Positions 23,572 through 32,167 of a DNA stretch of 64,000 nucleotides are shown one piece after another. The stretch comes from an uncultured Prevotella sp. Its GTDB lineage: Bacteria > Bacteroidota > Bacteroidia > Bacteroidales > Bacteroidaceae. Under the pieces are notes generated by a model. It was not told the origin of the DNA. It saw only the letters and a program-made list of their open reading frames with translations, and ran no database searches. Each line of letters begins with the position of its first letter. Positions within the stretch are counted from its first letter, which is position 1. The translations under genes were made by a program, and so were the position numbers. The stretch lies in assembly GCA_946188165.1 (NCBI GenBank), contig CAMHTW010000014.1, positions 1-64,000 on the forward strand, read 5' to 3'.

Positions 23572-25397
23572 AGCGACTGCATATCGTTCAACTTCTTGTA
23601 ATAGCCGTCAATGGAGAGCAACTCATCATGTGTGCCTCGTTCTACGATACGTCCTTCGTGCAACACACAGATTTCGTCTGCATTCTTGATAGTACTCAAA
23701 CGGTGGGCAATAGCTACTGTGGTGCGCGTCTTCATCAGTCGCTCCAAAGCATCCTGCACCAAGCGTTCGCTTTCTGTATCGAGGGCACTGGTAGCCTCGT
23801 CAAGAATCAAGATGGGTGGATTCTTCAAGATGGCACGAGCTATCGATACACGCTGGCGCTGACCACCAGAAAGGCGTCCACCACGATCGCCGATATTGGT
23901 CTCGAACTGATGTTCCGACTGCATAATGAAGTCGTAGGCATTGGCTATCTTTGCAGCCTCAGCAATCTGCGCATCAGTAGCATTGTCAACACCAAACGAG
24001 ATATTGTTGCGGAAGGTATCATTAAACAGGATGGCTTCCTGATTCACGTTGCCTATCAGCTGACGCAGATCGAAGATGCCTAAGTCCTTCACATTGATAC
24101 CATCAATCAACACTTCGCCTTCCTGCACATCGTAGTAACGGGGAATCAAGTCAACCAATGTCGACTTGCCACTACCCGACTGTCCGACAATGGCAATGGT
24201 CTTGCCCTTAGGAATGACCAGATTAATATCCTTCAGAATCCATTGATCGGCATAACGGAACGATACATGGCGGAACTCTATCTGGTGTTCGAACGAAGCA
24301 ATATGCTTGGGGTTGGGCACTTCCTTGATGGTATTCTCTGCCAGCAGAATCTTATCGACACGTTCCATTGAAGCCAAACCCTTAGGAATATTATAGCCTG
24401 CCTTCGAGAAGTCCTTCAGGGGATTGATGATGCTGTAGAGCATCACCATATAATAGATGAATATAGGACCGGAAAGCGCCTGATAGTTCAGTACCAGCAC
24501 ACCACCGAACCACAGCACGATGACAATCAGTATGGTACCCAGGAACTCGCTCATCGGGTGGGCAGACGACTGACGGATGTTTACACGCATGATGTCGTCG
24601 CGGTAGGCAGAATTGATACCGTCGAAGCGGCGGTTCATCTTGCTCTCAGCACAGAAGGCCTTGATGATACGCAGTCCTCCTAATGTTTCCTCAACCTGAC
24701 TCATCGTGTCGCTCCACAGCGATTGGGCCTTGATAGAATCTTGCTTAAGTCTGCGACCAACATAGCCCATAAACCAACCCATGACAGGTACGATGACCAG
24801 CGTAAAGAGTGTCAACTGCCAAGAGATGAAAATCAAGGCGGCAAAGTAAGAGATGATGAGAATAGGATTCTTGAACAGCATCTCCAAACTCGACATAATC
24901 GAGTTTTCTATCTCCTGCACATCACCGCTCATTCGGGCAATAATGTCACCTTTGCGCTCTTCAGAGAAGAAACCAAGGGGCAGCGAAGTTATCTTCTGGT
25001 ACAACTGATTACGGATATCTCTTACCACACCTGTACGGATAGGAATAATCGTAGCAGCACTAAGGAAATAGGCACCAGTCTTGAGGAACGTAGTGGCAGC
25101 CAGGAAGAGACCAATAAGCAGTAGTGTCGTGGTCTGACCATAGTCAGCTATCAGACCGTTGACATAATAGTTCATATTGTTCATCAGCACCTCCTGAACG
25201 TTACCCCAGTCCCAAGCCATATAGCTGGTAGCTGTTTTTGCATCACTGGTTTGGAACAGAATCTGCAGGATAGGAATCAATGCGGCAAAAGAGAAGATGT
25301 TGAGTATGGCCGATAATATATTGAAGACTATCGACAATACCAGATATTTCTTGTATGGCGGAACAAAACGCCTCAGGATATTCAAGAATTCCTTCAT
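23568..25397 (-). CDS. ABC exporter, MsbA-like (membrane domain fused to ATPase)
   Basis: 609 residues: six membrane helices (about 15-330) then the nucleotide-binding domain with Walker A VGQSGSGKST, signature LSGGQRQR, Walker B ILILDEATSALD and the switch histidine in AIAHRLSTI. The architecture is that of type IV half-exporters such as MsbA, which flip lipid A core or other lipid-linked molecules; it would work as a homodimer. It lies between miaB and three envelope phosphotransferase genes with 4-bp overlaps on both sides, suggesting that the exported lipid is the substrate (or a co-product) of the phosphotransferases. That link is inference. Confidence 0.9.
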   Translation of the reverse strand: MKEFLNILRRFVPPYKKYLVLSIVFNILSAILNIFSFAALIPILQILFQTSDAKTATSYMAWDWGNVQEVLMNNMNYYVNGLIADYGQTTTLLLIGLFLAATTFLKTGAYFLSAATIIPIRTGVVRDIRNQLYQKITSLPLGFFSEERKGDIIARMSGDVQEIENSIMSSLEMLFKNPILIISYFAALIFISWQLTLFTLVIVPVMGWFMGYVGRRLKQDSIKAQSLWSDTMSQVEETLGGLRIIKAFCAESKMNRRFDGINSAYRDDIMRVNIRQSSAHPMSEFLGTILIVIVLWFGGVLVLNYQALSGPIFIYYMVMLYSIINPLKDFSKAGYNIPKGLASMERVDKILLAENTIKEVPNPKHIASFEHQIEFRHVSFRYADQWILKDINLVIPKGKTIAIVGQSGSGKSTLVDLIPRYYDVQEGEVLIDGINVKDLGIFDLRQLIGNVNQEAILFNDTFRNNISFGVDNATDAQIAEAAKIANAYDFIMQSEHQFETNIGDRGGRLSGGQRQRVSIARAILKNPPILILDEATSALDTESERLVQDALERLMKTRTTVAIAHRLSTIKNADEICVLHEGRIVERGTHDELLSIDGYYKKLNDMQSL

Positions 25398-26722
25398 ATG
25401 ATCTCTCCTAATAATGTTGCACTTGTACTGCCCATGATACGCACCTTGACAGTCTCTCCAATATGATGACCTGCCTTAGGCATCACCACGGCCTTGTTTT
25501 GCTCCGTACGGCCCATCAACTGCTCACGGCTACGCTTTGAAAAGCCCTCAATCAGCACGTCAAACTCCTTACCTTCGTCTTTCTTGTTTTGCTGGGCAGA
25601 GATTTCTGTCTGCAAGGCTATCAATTCATTCAGTCGACGTATCTTTTCTTCTTCAGGCACATCGTCTGGCAGATGCTTTGAAGCGTATGTGCCAGGACGC
25701 TCAGAGTATTTGAACATAAAGGCAGAGTCATAGCCCACCTCGCGCATCAGACTCAAAGACAGTTGGTGGTCTTCTTCTGTCTCACTATGATAACCCACAA
25801 AAATATCCGTAGAGAGTCCGCAATCAGGTATGATGCGACGGATGGCGGCAACTCTGTCCAGATACCATTCACGCGTATATTTGCGATTCATCAGCTTCAG
25901 TATACGATCTGAGCCGCTCTGCACGGGCAGATGGATATGCTTGCACACATTAGGCATCTCGGCGATTACTTGCAAGGTCTCATCGCTCATATCCTTGGGA
26001 TGACTCGTCGTAAAACGAACACGCATCTCCGGCACCTCCTCAGCTACCATCCTTAGCAACTCAGGAAACCTCAGCTCCCCTCCCGCTCGGGAGGAGTCGG
26101 GGGTGGGTCTCACGTAGCTATTCACGTTTTGTCCCAAAAGCGTTACTTCCTTGAAACCCCTGTCGCGCAAATCACGAACCTCGCGAAGGATGCTCTCTAC
26201 ATCACGACTACGTTCACGACCACGCGTATAGGGCACAATACAATAATGGCAGAAATTGTTGCAACCTCGCATAATACTGACAAAGCCGCCTATTCGGGCA
26301 CCATGCAGACGCTGGGGCACTACATCTTTGTAAGTCTCACTTGTACTGAGCTCAATATTAATAGCCTTATGGCCCGTCTCTGCCTGTGCCACCAAATCGG
26401 GCAATGAGAGATAGGCATCGGGACCAGCCACAAGATCGGCATGATGGTTCACGAGCAAGTCGTCCTTCACACGTTCTGCCATACAACCCAACACACCAAT
26501 TATCAAGGGACGCTTACGCCTAACCGCATCCAAAGCATCCAAACGATGATAAATCTTCTGTTCGGCATTATCACGCACCGAACAGGTGTTCAGAAACACG
26601 GCATCAGCCTCGTCCAACGACTCCGTCGTTTCGTAGCCAGCCATCTGCATCACAGAGGCTACCACCTCAGAATCGGCCACATTCATCTGACAACCGTAAG
26701 TCTCTATATATAACTTCTTCAT
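25394..26722 (-). CDS. miaB: tRNA-2-methylthio-N6-dimethylallyladenosine synthase MiaB
   Basis: 442 residues. The N-terminal UPF0004 domain has the three auxiliary-cluster cysteines (C11 in YGCQMN, C47, C80); the radical-SAM cluster is C154, C158, C161 in MRGCNNFCHYC; a C-terminal TRAM domain closes the protein. MiaB methylthiolates i6A37 of tRNAs. Residues about 205-217 (RPTPDSSRAGGEL), after the conserved LGQNVNSY, are coded by an inverted copy of the 33-bp palindromic repeat (26077-26109), in frame. It is the first gene of the operon with the ABC exporter and the phosphotransferases. Confidence 0.96.
   Translation of the reverse strand: MKKLYIETYGCQMNVADSEVVASVMQMAGYETTESLDEADAVFLNTCSVRDNAEQKIYHRLDALDAVRRKRPLIIGVLGCMAERVKDDLLVNHHADLVAGPDAYLSLPDLVAQAETGHKAINIELSTSETYKDVVPQRLHGARIGGFVSIMRGCNNFCHYCIVPYTRGRERSRDVESILREVRDLRDRGFKEVTLLGQNVNSYVRPTPDSSRAGGELRFPELLRMVAEEVPEMRVRFTTSHPKDMSDETLQVIAEMPNVCKHIHLPVQSGSDRILKLMNRKYTREWYLDRVAAIRRIIPDCGLSTDIFVGYHSETEEDHQLSLSLMREVGYDSAFMFKYSERPGTYASKHLPDDVPEEEKIRRLNELIALQTEISAQQNKKDEGKEFDVLIEGFSKRSREQLMGRTEQNKAVVMPKAGHHIGETVKVRIMGSTSATLLGEII
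26077..26109 (-). repeat. 33-bp GC-rich palindromic repeat (family 1), inside miaB
   Basis: CCCCTCCCGCTCGGGAGGAG then TCGGGGGTGGGTC on the plus strand, opposite to the gene. Same length and layout as the copies at 5211 and 35241. Confidence 0.85.
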
Positions 26723-26742
26723 ATTTTTTCTACTTTACGGCT

Positions 26743-26774
26743 GCAAAGTTACGTATTTTTTTTCGTATCTTTGC
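26743..26774. promoter_or_regulatory. Divergent promoters of miaB (minus) and the DUF3737 gene (plus)
   Basis: The minus-strand box TAACTTTGC is at 26751-26743 and the plus-strand box TATCTTTGC at 26766-26774; CTGCAAAG and CTTTGCAG form a partial palindrome around an A/T-rich centre. Confidence 0.6.
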
Positions 26775-26797
26775 AGGCAAAACAGAAATATTAACTT

Positions 26798-27643
26798 ATG
26801 GAACTGATAAAGAATAAAGAATTCGGGGGTGAGCGGCCACTTTTTGCCACCCACGACTTGAGATTGGAGAATATCATCATCACGGATGGTGAGAGTGGCA
26901 TCAAGCAGTGTCAGAATATGCAGTGCAGCAACAGCCGTTTCTATGGCAAGTATCCTTGGTGGCATGTTGATGGCGCACTCATCGAGGACTGCTACTTTGC
27001 CGTGGGTTCACGCTCAGCCATCTGGTACACCAACGACATGGTCATGCGCCGTTGCCGTATTGACGGACCCAAGTTCTTCCGTGAGATGAACAACTTAGAA
27101 CTGGAGGATGTCAACATCACGGATGCTGACGAGACTTTCTGGAAGGTGAACGGCTTGAAACTGAAGAATGTCACCCTGCATGGCGGCACCTACCCTTTCA
27201 TGTTCAGCCAGAACATCTATGTCGACGGTCTGAACAGTGATGCCAAGTACGTGTTCCAGTATTGTAAGAATGTCGAGGTACATAACGCCAAGATACTGAC
27301 CAAGGACTCTTTCTGGGAATGTGAGAACGTTACGATCTACGACTCCGACCTGGATGGCGAATATCTGGCGTGGCACTCCAAAAATGTACGGTTGGTGAAC
27401 TGCCACCTGGCTGGCGAGCAGCTGTTGTGTTACACGCAGAATCTCGTACTCGAGAATTGTACGTTCGACAAGATGTGCGACCGCGTCTTTGAGTATTCTA
27501 CCGTAGAGGCAGATATCCGTGGACATATCGAGAACATCAAGAATCCCACCAGCGGACATATTGTGGCAGACAGCATCGGGTCGATAACCATAGATGAATA
27601 CGTTCGTCAGCCCAACAACTGTGTCATAGAAATAAGGAAATGA
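26798..27643 (+). CDS. DUF3737 family parallel beta-helix protein
   Basis: 281 residues, no signal peptide. The whole chain is made of short repeats with turns such as 'NV.I.DS.L.G', 'CKNVEVHNA', 'SKNVRLVNC', giving a right-handed beta helix. KNKEFGGERPLFATHDLRL and YGKYPWWH and GPKFFREMNNLEL match what I know of DUF3737 proteins. They are commonly found next to PatB/MalY-type aminotransferases, as here (4-bp overlap). The biochemical role is unknown; it is the first gene of a five-gene chain. Confidence 0.85.
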   Translation: MELIKNKEFGGERPLFATHDLRLENIIITDGESGIKQCQNMQCSNSRFYGKYPWWHVDGALIEDCYFAVGSRSAIWYTNDMVMRRCRIDGPKFFREMNNLELEDVNITDADETFWKVNGLKLKNVTLHGGTYPFMFSQNIYVDGLNSDAKYVFQYCKNVEVHNAKILTKDSFWECENVTIYDSDLDGEYLAWHSKNVRLVNCHLAGEQLLCYTQNLVLENCTFDKMCDRVFEYSTVEADIRGHIENIKNPTSGHIVADSIGSITIDEYVRQPNNCVIEIRK

Positions 27644-28788
27644 AATACGATTTCGATAAACACATAGAGCGTAGAGGCACTGGCTGTGTCAAGTGGGATG
27701 AAATGACGTCTCCTGATGTCATACCCTTGTGGGTAGCCGACATGGACTTTGCGGTGGCACCTGCTATTCAGGAGGCTATCAGGAAACGTGCCGAGCACCC
27801 CGTGTTTGGCTATACTTATGTACAGGAAGACTACTATAAGGCCGTCATTTCATGGTTTCAGCGCCGCCACCAATGGACGATTCAGCGCGAATGGATGCTC
27901 TACACCACAGGCGTCGTACCTGCTATGTCGGTAGCCATCAAGGCACTGACGATGCCTGGCGAACGGGTTCTCATCCTGTCGCCCGACTACAACTGCTTCT
28001 TCTCCAGCGTCAAAAACAATGGCTGCGAGGTTGCGGAGTGTGTGCTGCGATTCAGTCACAACAGCAACCGCTTTGAAGTCGATTGGGAATCCTTTGAAAA
28101 CCAATGTGCTGACGAGAAGACAACAGTCTTTCTGCTCTGCAATCCTCATAACCCCACAGGTCGCGTTTGGTCTCGCGAGGAACTGGAGCGGATGCGTGAC
28201 ATTTGTCACAAATACAACGTGCGCATTGTTTCTGACGAGATTCATTGCGAACTCATCATGCCTGGCAACACTTTCTGTCCGATGGGGACGGTGGATGCTG
28301 GAGCCATCATCCTCAACTCACCGTCAAAATCGTTTAATATCGCTGGTCTCATGATGGCGAATATCATCTGTCAGGATGCTGCTACGCGGCGTCGTCTGGA
28401 CCGTGCCATCAATATCAATGAAGTGTGCGACGTCAATCCCTTTGCCCCTGAGGCAGTGAAGGTAGCTTATAATGACAGCGAAGACTGGATTGATGCCCTC
28501 AACATGTATCTTTGGGACAACTACCATGCGCTGTGTGATTTCGTCGCGCAGCATATTCCCCAATGGCGGGTCATGCCGCTTGAAGGCACTTATCTCGTTT
28601 GGGTAGATGTCAGTGCGTGTTGTGACGCCGTCGAAACATACTGCAACCATATCCTTGAGAAAGCACAGGTTTGGGTGAATCCTGGTACGATGTACGGTCC
28701 CAAGTCTGGCGAAGGCTATCTGCGCATCAACATCGCCTGTCCTCGCAGTGTACTTATGGAAGCATTAAATAGAATCATAAAGATATGA
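27640..28788 (+). CDS. PatB/MalY-type PLP-dependent C-S lyase (cystathionine beta-lyase-like)
   Basis: 382 residues. KYDFDKHIERRGTGCVKWD and PLWVADMDF are the signature opening of the PatB/MalY subfamily of class I/II aminotransferases. The PLP lysine is in SPSKSFNIAGL (about residue 230), and CNPHNPTGRVW is the conserved phosphate/aldimine-loop block. It should cleave cystathionine or cysteine conjugates to pyruvate, ammonia and a thiol. The next gene codes for an OPT-type peptide transporter (4-bp overlap), consistent with use of imported sulfur-containing peptides, though this is inference. Confidence 0.92.
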   Translation: MKYDFDKHIERRGTGCVKWDEMTSPDVIPLWVADMDFAVAPAIQEAIRKRAEHPVFGYTYVQEDYYKAVISWFQRRHQWTIQREWMLYTTGVVPAMSVAIKALTMPGERVLILSPDYNCFFSSVKNNGCEVAECVLRFSHNSNRFEVDWESFENQCADEKTTVFLLCNPHNPTGRVWSREELERMRDICHKYNVRIVSDEIHCELIMPGNTFCPMGTVDAGAIILNSPSKSFNIAGLMMANIICQDAATRRRLDRAININEVCDVNPFAPEAVKVAYNDSEDWIDALNMYLWDNYHALCDFVAQHIPQWRVMPLEGTYLVWVDVSACCDAVETYCNHILEKAQVWVNPGTMYGPKSGEGYLRINIACPRSVLMEALNRIIKI

Positions 28789-30743
28789 AAAACGAAGTAA
28801 ATGTTTGGTCAGTCACTTGGGGTGTCCTGATGGCTGTCCTGTTTTCTGCAGCTGCCGCCTATCTGGGCTTGAAGGTCGGACAGGTTTTCGAAGCTGCCAT
28901 TCCCATTGCCATTATTGCCGTAGGTGTTTCTGCTGCTGCCAAGCGTTCGAATGCCTTGCGCGAAAACGTGATTATCCAAAGTATTGGTGCCTGTTCAGGA
29001 GCCGTGGTGGCTGGCGCCATCTTTACGCTGCCTGCTATCTATATCCTGCAGGCTAAGTATCCGGAGATGAGTGCCGACTTCTTGAAGATCTTTATCGCCT
29101 CACTGTTAGGGGGTGTTCTCGGCATTCTGTTCCTTATTCCATTCCGCCGCTATTTCGTGGAGGCACCACAGGAACAATTCCCCTTCCCTGAAGCTACGGC
29201 CACCACACAGGTTTTAAAAAGTGGAGATACATCCACCGAAACGGAGGGCGACGGGAAAACCGTTGCTAACAAAGAATCTGCTGGTTCCCAAGCTAAGCCG
29301 CTATTGATTGCGGGATTAGTGGGTGGCCTCTACGACTTCATCGTGGCCACCTTTGGCTGGTGGAACGAGAATGTCACCTCGCGTATGATTCCCTATGGTG
29401 ACGACCTTGCAGAAAAAGCCAAGCTTGTGTTTAAAAATAATACGGGCGCTGCCGTACTGGGCTTGGGCTATATCATCGGTTTCCGCTATGCCTTAATTAT
29501 CACGCTCGGTTCACTATTCGTTTGGTGGCTGGTGGTACCGGGCATGGCACTGCTGTTCTCAGATACCGTGCTAAATCAGTGGAATCCTGCCATTTCGACA
29601 GCAGTGGGCGATATGTCGCCAGAACAGATTTTCACGTCGTATGGCAAGTCGATAGGTATTGGTGCCATCGCTATGGCGGGCATTATTGGTATCATCAAGT
29701 CGTGGGGCGTCATCAAAAGCGCTGTAGGACTGGCAGCGAAGGCTGGCGATGCTGGCGGAGAGACCGTTGGCAAAACTAACGGGCAAATGGCGGGCGACGG
29801 TTCAGCAGTAACCAATCAGGACCTGCCCTTCCGCTTCATTGCCATTGCCTCTATTGTCACCCTCGTTCTAACCTTCCTGTTCTTCTGGTTTGGCGTGATG
29901 GACGGCAACCTGCTCTTTGCCCTTGTAGCTATCATCCTGACGGCAGTCATCGCATTCCTGTTTACGACGGTAGCAGCCAACGCTATTGCGATAGTAGGTT
30001 CTAATCCGGTGTCGGGCATGACGCTGATGACGCTCATTCTGGCTTCCGTCGTGATGGTTGCCGTGGGGCTGAAGGGCACAGGCGGCATGGTGGCAGCACT
30101 CATCATGGGTGGTGTGGTATGTACCGCTCTTTCTATGGCTGGTTCGTTTATTACCGACCTGAAGATTGGTTACTGGTGTGGCACGCTGCCTCGCAAACAG
30201 CAGACGTGGAAGTTCTTAGGTACATTGGTTAGTGCTGCTACTGTTGGCGGCGTCATGATGTTGCTCAACGAAACTTACGGCTTCGCCTCTGGTGCACTGG
30301 CTGCTCCACAGGCCAACGCTATGGCTGCCGTTATCGATCCCCTGATGAATGGTGTCGGTGCACCTTGGGCCCTGTATGCCATCGGTGCAGTGATTGCCGT
30401 AGTACTGACGCTTTGCAAGGTTCCCGCACTGGCTTTTGCACTGGGTATGTTCATCCCCATGGAACTGAACGTACCACTGGTCATCGGTGGTGCTATATCA
30501 TGGTATGTGACGACCCGTACGAAGGATGAGGCCACGAATAAAGCTCGCGGCGAACATGGCAACCTTATCGCCTCTGGTTTCATTGCCGGTGGTGCACTGA
30601 TGGGTGTGGTTAGTGCCTTGCTGCGCTTTGGCGGCATCTCGTTCGACTATGCAGAATGGTGGGCCAATCCGTTGTCGGAACTGGCTTCGCTGGCAGCCTA
30701 TATCCTGTTAATCATCTACTTCATAAAGGCAACGAAGCGATGA
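28785..30743 (+). CDS. OPT family oligopeptide transporter
   Basis: 652 residues with about 14-16 hydrophobic segments. The start WSVTWGVLMAVLFSAAAAYL and GLKVGQVFEAAIPIAI, and later EAPQEQFPFPEATATTQVL, are characteristic of bacterial OPT proteins, which take up small peptides or metal chelates with protons. A hydrophilic insert near residues 145-165 (GDTSTETEGDGK) lies before the third block. The gene is coupled by 4-bp overlaps to both neighbours. Substrate unknown. Confidence 0.92.
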   Translation: MKNEVNVWSVTWGVLMAVLFSAAAAYLGLKVGQVFEAAIPIAIIAVGVSAAAKRSNALRENVIIQSIGACSGAVVAGAIFTLPAIYILQAKYPEMSADFLKIFIASLLGGVLGILFLIPFRRYFVEAPQEQFPFPEATATTQVLKSGDTSTETEGDGKTVANKESAGSQAKPLLIAGLVGGLYDFIVATFGWWNENVTSRMIPYGDDLAEKAKLVFKNNTGAAVLGLGYIIGFRYALIITLGSLFVWWLVVPGMALLFSDTVLNQWNPAISTAVGDMSPEQIFTSYGKSIGIGAIAMAGIIGIIKSWGVIKSAVGLAAKAGDAGGETVGKTNGQMAGDGSAVTNQDLPFRFIAIASIVTLVLTFLFFWFGVMDGNLLFALVAIILTAVIAFLFTTVAANAIAIVGSNPVSGMTLMTLILASVVMVAVGLKGTGGMVAALIMGGVVCTALSMAGSFITDLKIGYWCGTLPRKQQTWKFLGTLVSAATVGGVMMLLNETYGFASGALAAPQANAMAAVIDPLMNGVGAPWALYAIGAVIAVVLTLCKVPALAFALGMFIPMELNVPLVIGGAISWYVTTRTKDEATNKARGEHGNLIASGFIAGGALMGVVSALLRFGGISFDYAEWWANPLSELASLAAYILLIIYFIKATKR

Positions 30744-32167
30744 AACGACTCTTGTTCTGGGTTTTGCTACAGAACTGCAGCACAGGCCTCATAGCACGCG
30801 ACTATGTTATCACCGACTATGGTGCAAAAAGCGACACGGCGGTACTGTGCACGGCGGTGTTGCAGCAGTGCATCGACCTGTGTTCTGAGCAGGGAGGCGG
30901 TCGCGTGGTGGTACCGGCTGGCCAGTATAAGACAGGCAGCATCGTACTGCGCAGCAACGTGAACCTGCATCTGGAGCTGGGCGCTACGCTCTACGGAAGT
31001 ACGGATTTACGCGACTACCGCCGTATGACGACCAGTTACAAGTCACTGCGAACGCATACGCCGACGATACAATTGATATATGCCGACGAGGCTGAGAATG
31101 TAGTGATTGACGGCTACGGAGCGATAGACGGACAGGGGCGTGTGTTTCCCAAGCAGTCGTGGAACGACGAGGGCATCACACGTCCACACCTGTTGCGATT
31201 CATACAAAGTAGCGACATCGTGGTCAAGGACGTTACGCTGCGTAACAGCGGCTGTTGGATGCAGCACTATCTGGCCTGCGACCGTGTACGAATCGACGGT
31301 ATCAAGGTCGTGAACCGTAACAATTATAATAATGATGCGCTGGACTTGGATGGCTGTCACGACGTCATTGTGCGTGGTGTGATAGCCGACTCGGACGACG
31401 ACGGCATCACGCTGAAGTCCACGTCGCCCCGACTCTGCGAGAACATTGTCATTGCTGACTGTGTGGTGTCGAGCCATTGCAACTCGGTGAAACTGGGCAC
31501 GGAGACTAACGGCGGCTATCGCAACATCGCAATTCGCAACATCGTGGTAAAACCCAGCGACGACCAGTCCTCACTGTTCTTCGGACGACCCCGTGGGACG
31601 TCAGCACTATCGTTAGAGATTGTGGATGGCGGACTTATGGAGAACGTCTCGGTAGACGGTATGACCATTACCGGCACCGAGTCGCCTATCTTCGTCCGAC
31701 TGGCCCATCGCGGTCGCGGCTGGACGTTCAGCAAGAATGGGGCCGACGCCTTCGTGTTGCAGAACGTACAGGGCGGCAACGAAGGGACTACGCGCAGTCA
31801 GAAGCCCGACAGCGTGCTGACCGTCGGACGCATGCGGGGTATATATATAAATAATGTACGCGCGAGGGACTGCGGCAACTATGGCTGGTCTATCAGCGGA
31901 CTGCCCGACCATCCTGTAGAAGACGTTCACGTCAGTAACGTCAGCATTCATCATAGTGGAGGCATAACCCGCGCACAGTTGGCCGACATCAACAAGGCGC
32001 TGCGTGACGAGAAGGCCGCCGAATATCCCGAGGCTACGATGTGGGGCCCGCTGCCCGCTAAAGGCCTTTACATACGGAACGCCCGTAACGTTCACTTCGA
32101 GAATGTTGAAGTCTACACGGAACAGCCCGACGCAAGGCCCGATTTTGTAAAGAAGAACGTACAATGA
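30740..32167 (+). CDS. Glycoside hydrolase family 28 (polygalacturonase-like)
   Basis: 475 residues from the ATG at 30740 that overlaps the OPT stop; the longer in-frame start at 30656 is inside that gene. A signal peptide (about 1-20) precedes VITDYGAKSDTA, the usual GH28 beginning, and a beta-helix. Catalytic landmarks: NNDALDLDGC (the N-x-D block), DSDDDGITLKS (the DD block), but the GHG block is replaced by SHCNSVKLGTE, as in exo-acting or rhamnogalacturonan-type relatives. It probably acts in the periplasm on pectin fragments. It precedes a GH43 gene by a 4-bp overlap. Confidence 0.85.
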   Translation: MKRLLFWVLLQNCSTGLIARDYVITDYGAKSDTAVLCTAVLQQCIDLCSEQGGGRVVVPAGQYKTGSIVLRSNVNLHLELGATLYGSTDLRDYRRMTTSYKSLRTHTPTIQLIYADEAENVVIDGYGAIDGQGRVFPKQSWNDEGITRPHLLRFIQSSDIVVKDVTLRNSGCWMQHYLACDRVRIDGIKVVNRNNYNNDALDLDGCHDVIVRGVIADSDDDGITLKSTSPRLCENIVIADCVVSSHCNSVKLGTETNGGYRNIAIRNIVVKPSDDQSSLFFGRPRGTSALSLEIVDGGLMENVSVDGMTITGTESPIFVRLAHRGRGWTFSKNGADAFVLQNVQGGNEGTTRSQKPDSVLTVGRMRGIYINNVRARDCGNYGWSISGLPDHPVEDVHVSNVSIHHSGGITRAQLADINKALRDEKAAEYPEATMWGPLPAKGLYIRNARNVHFENVEVYTEQPDARPDFVKKNVQ

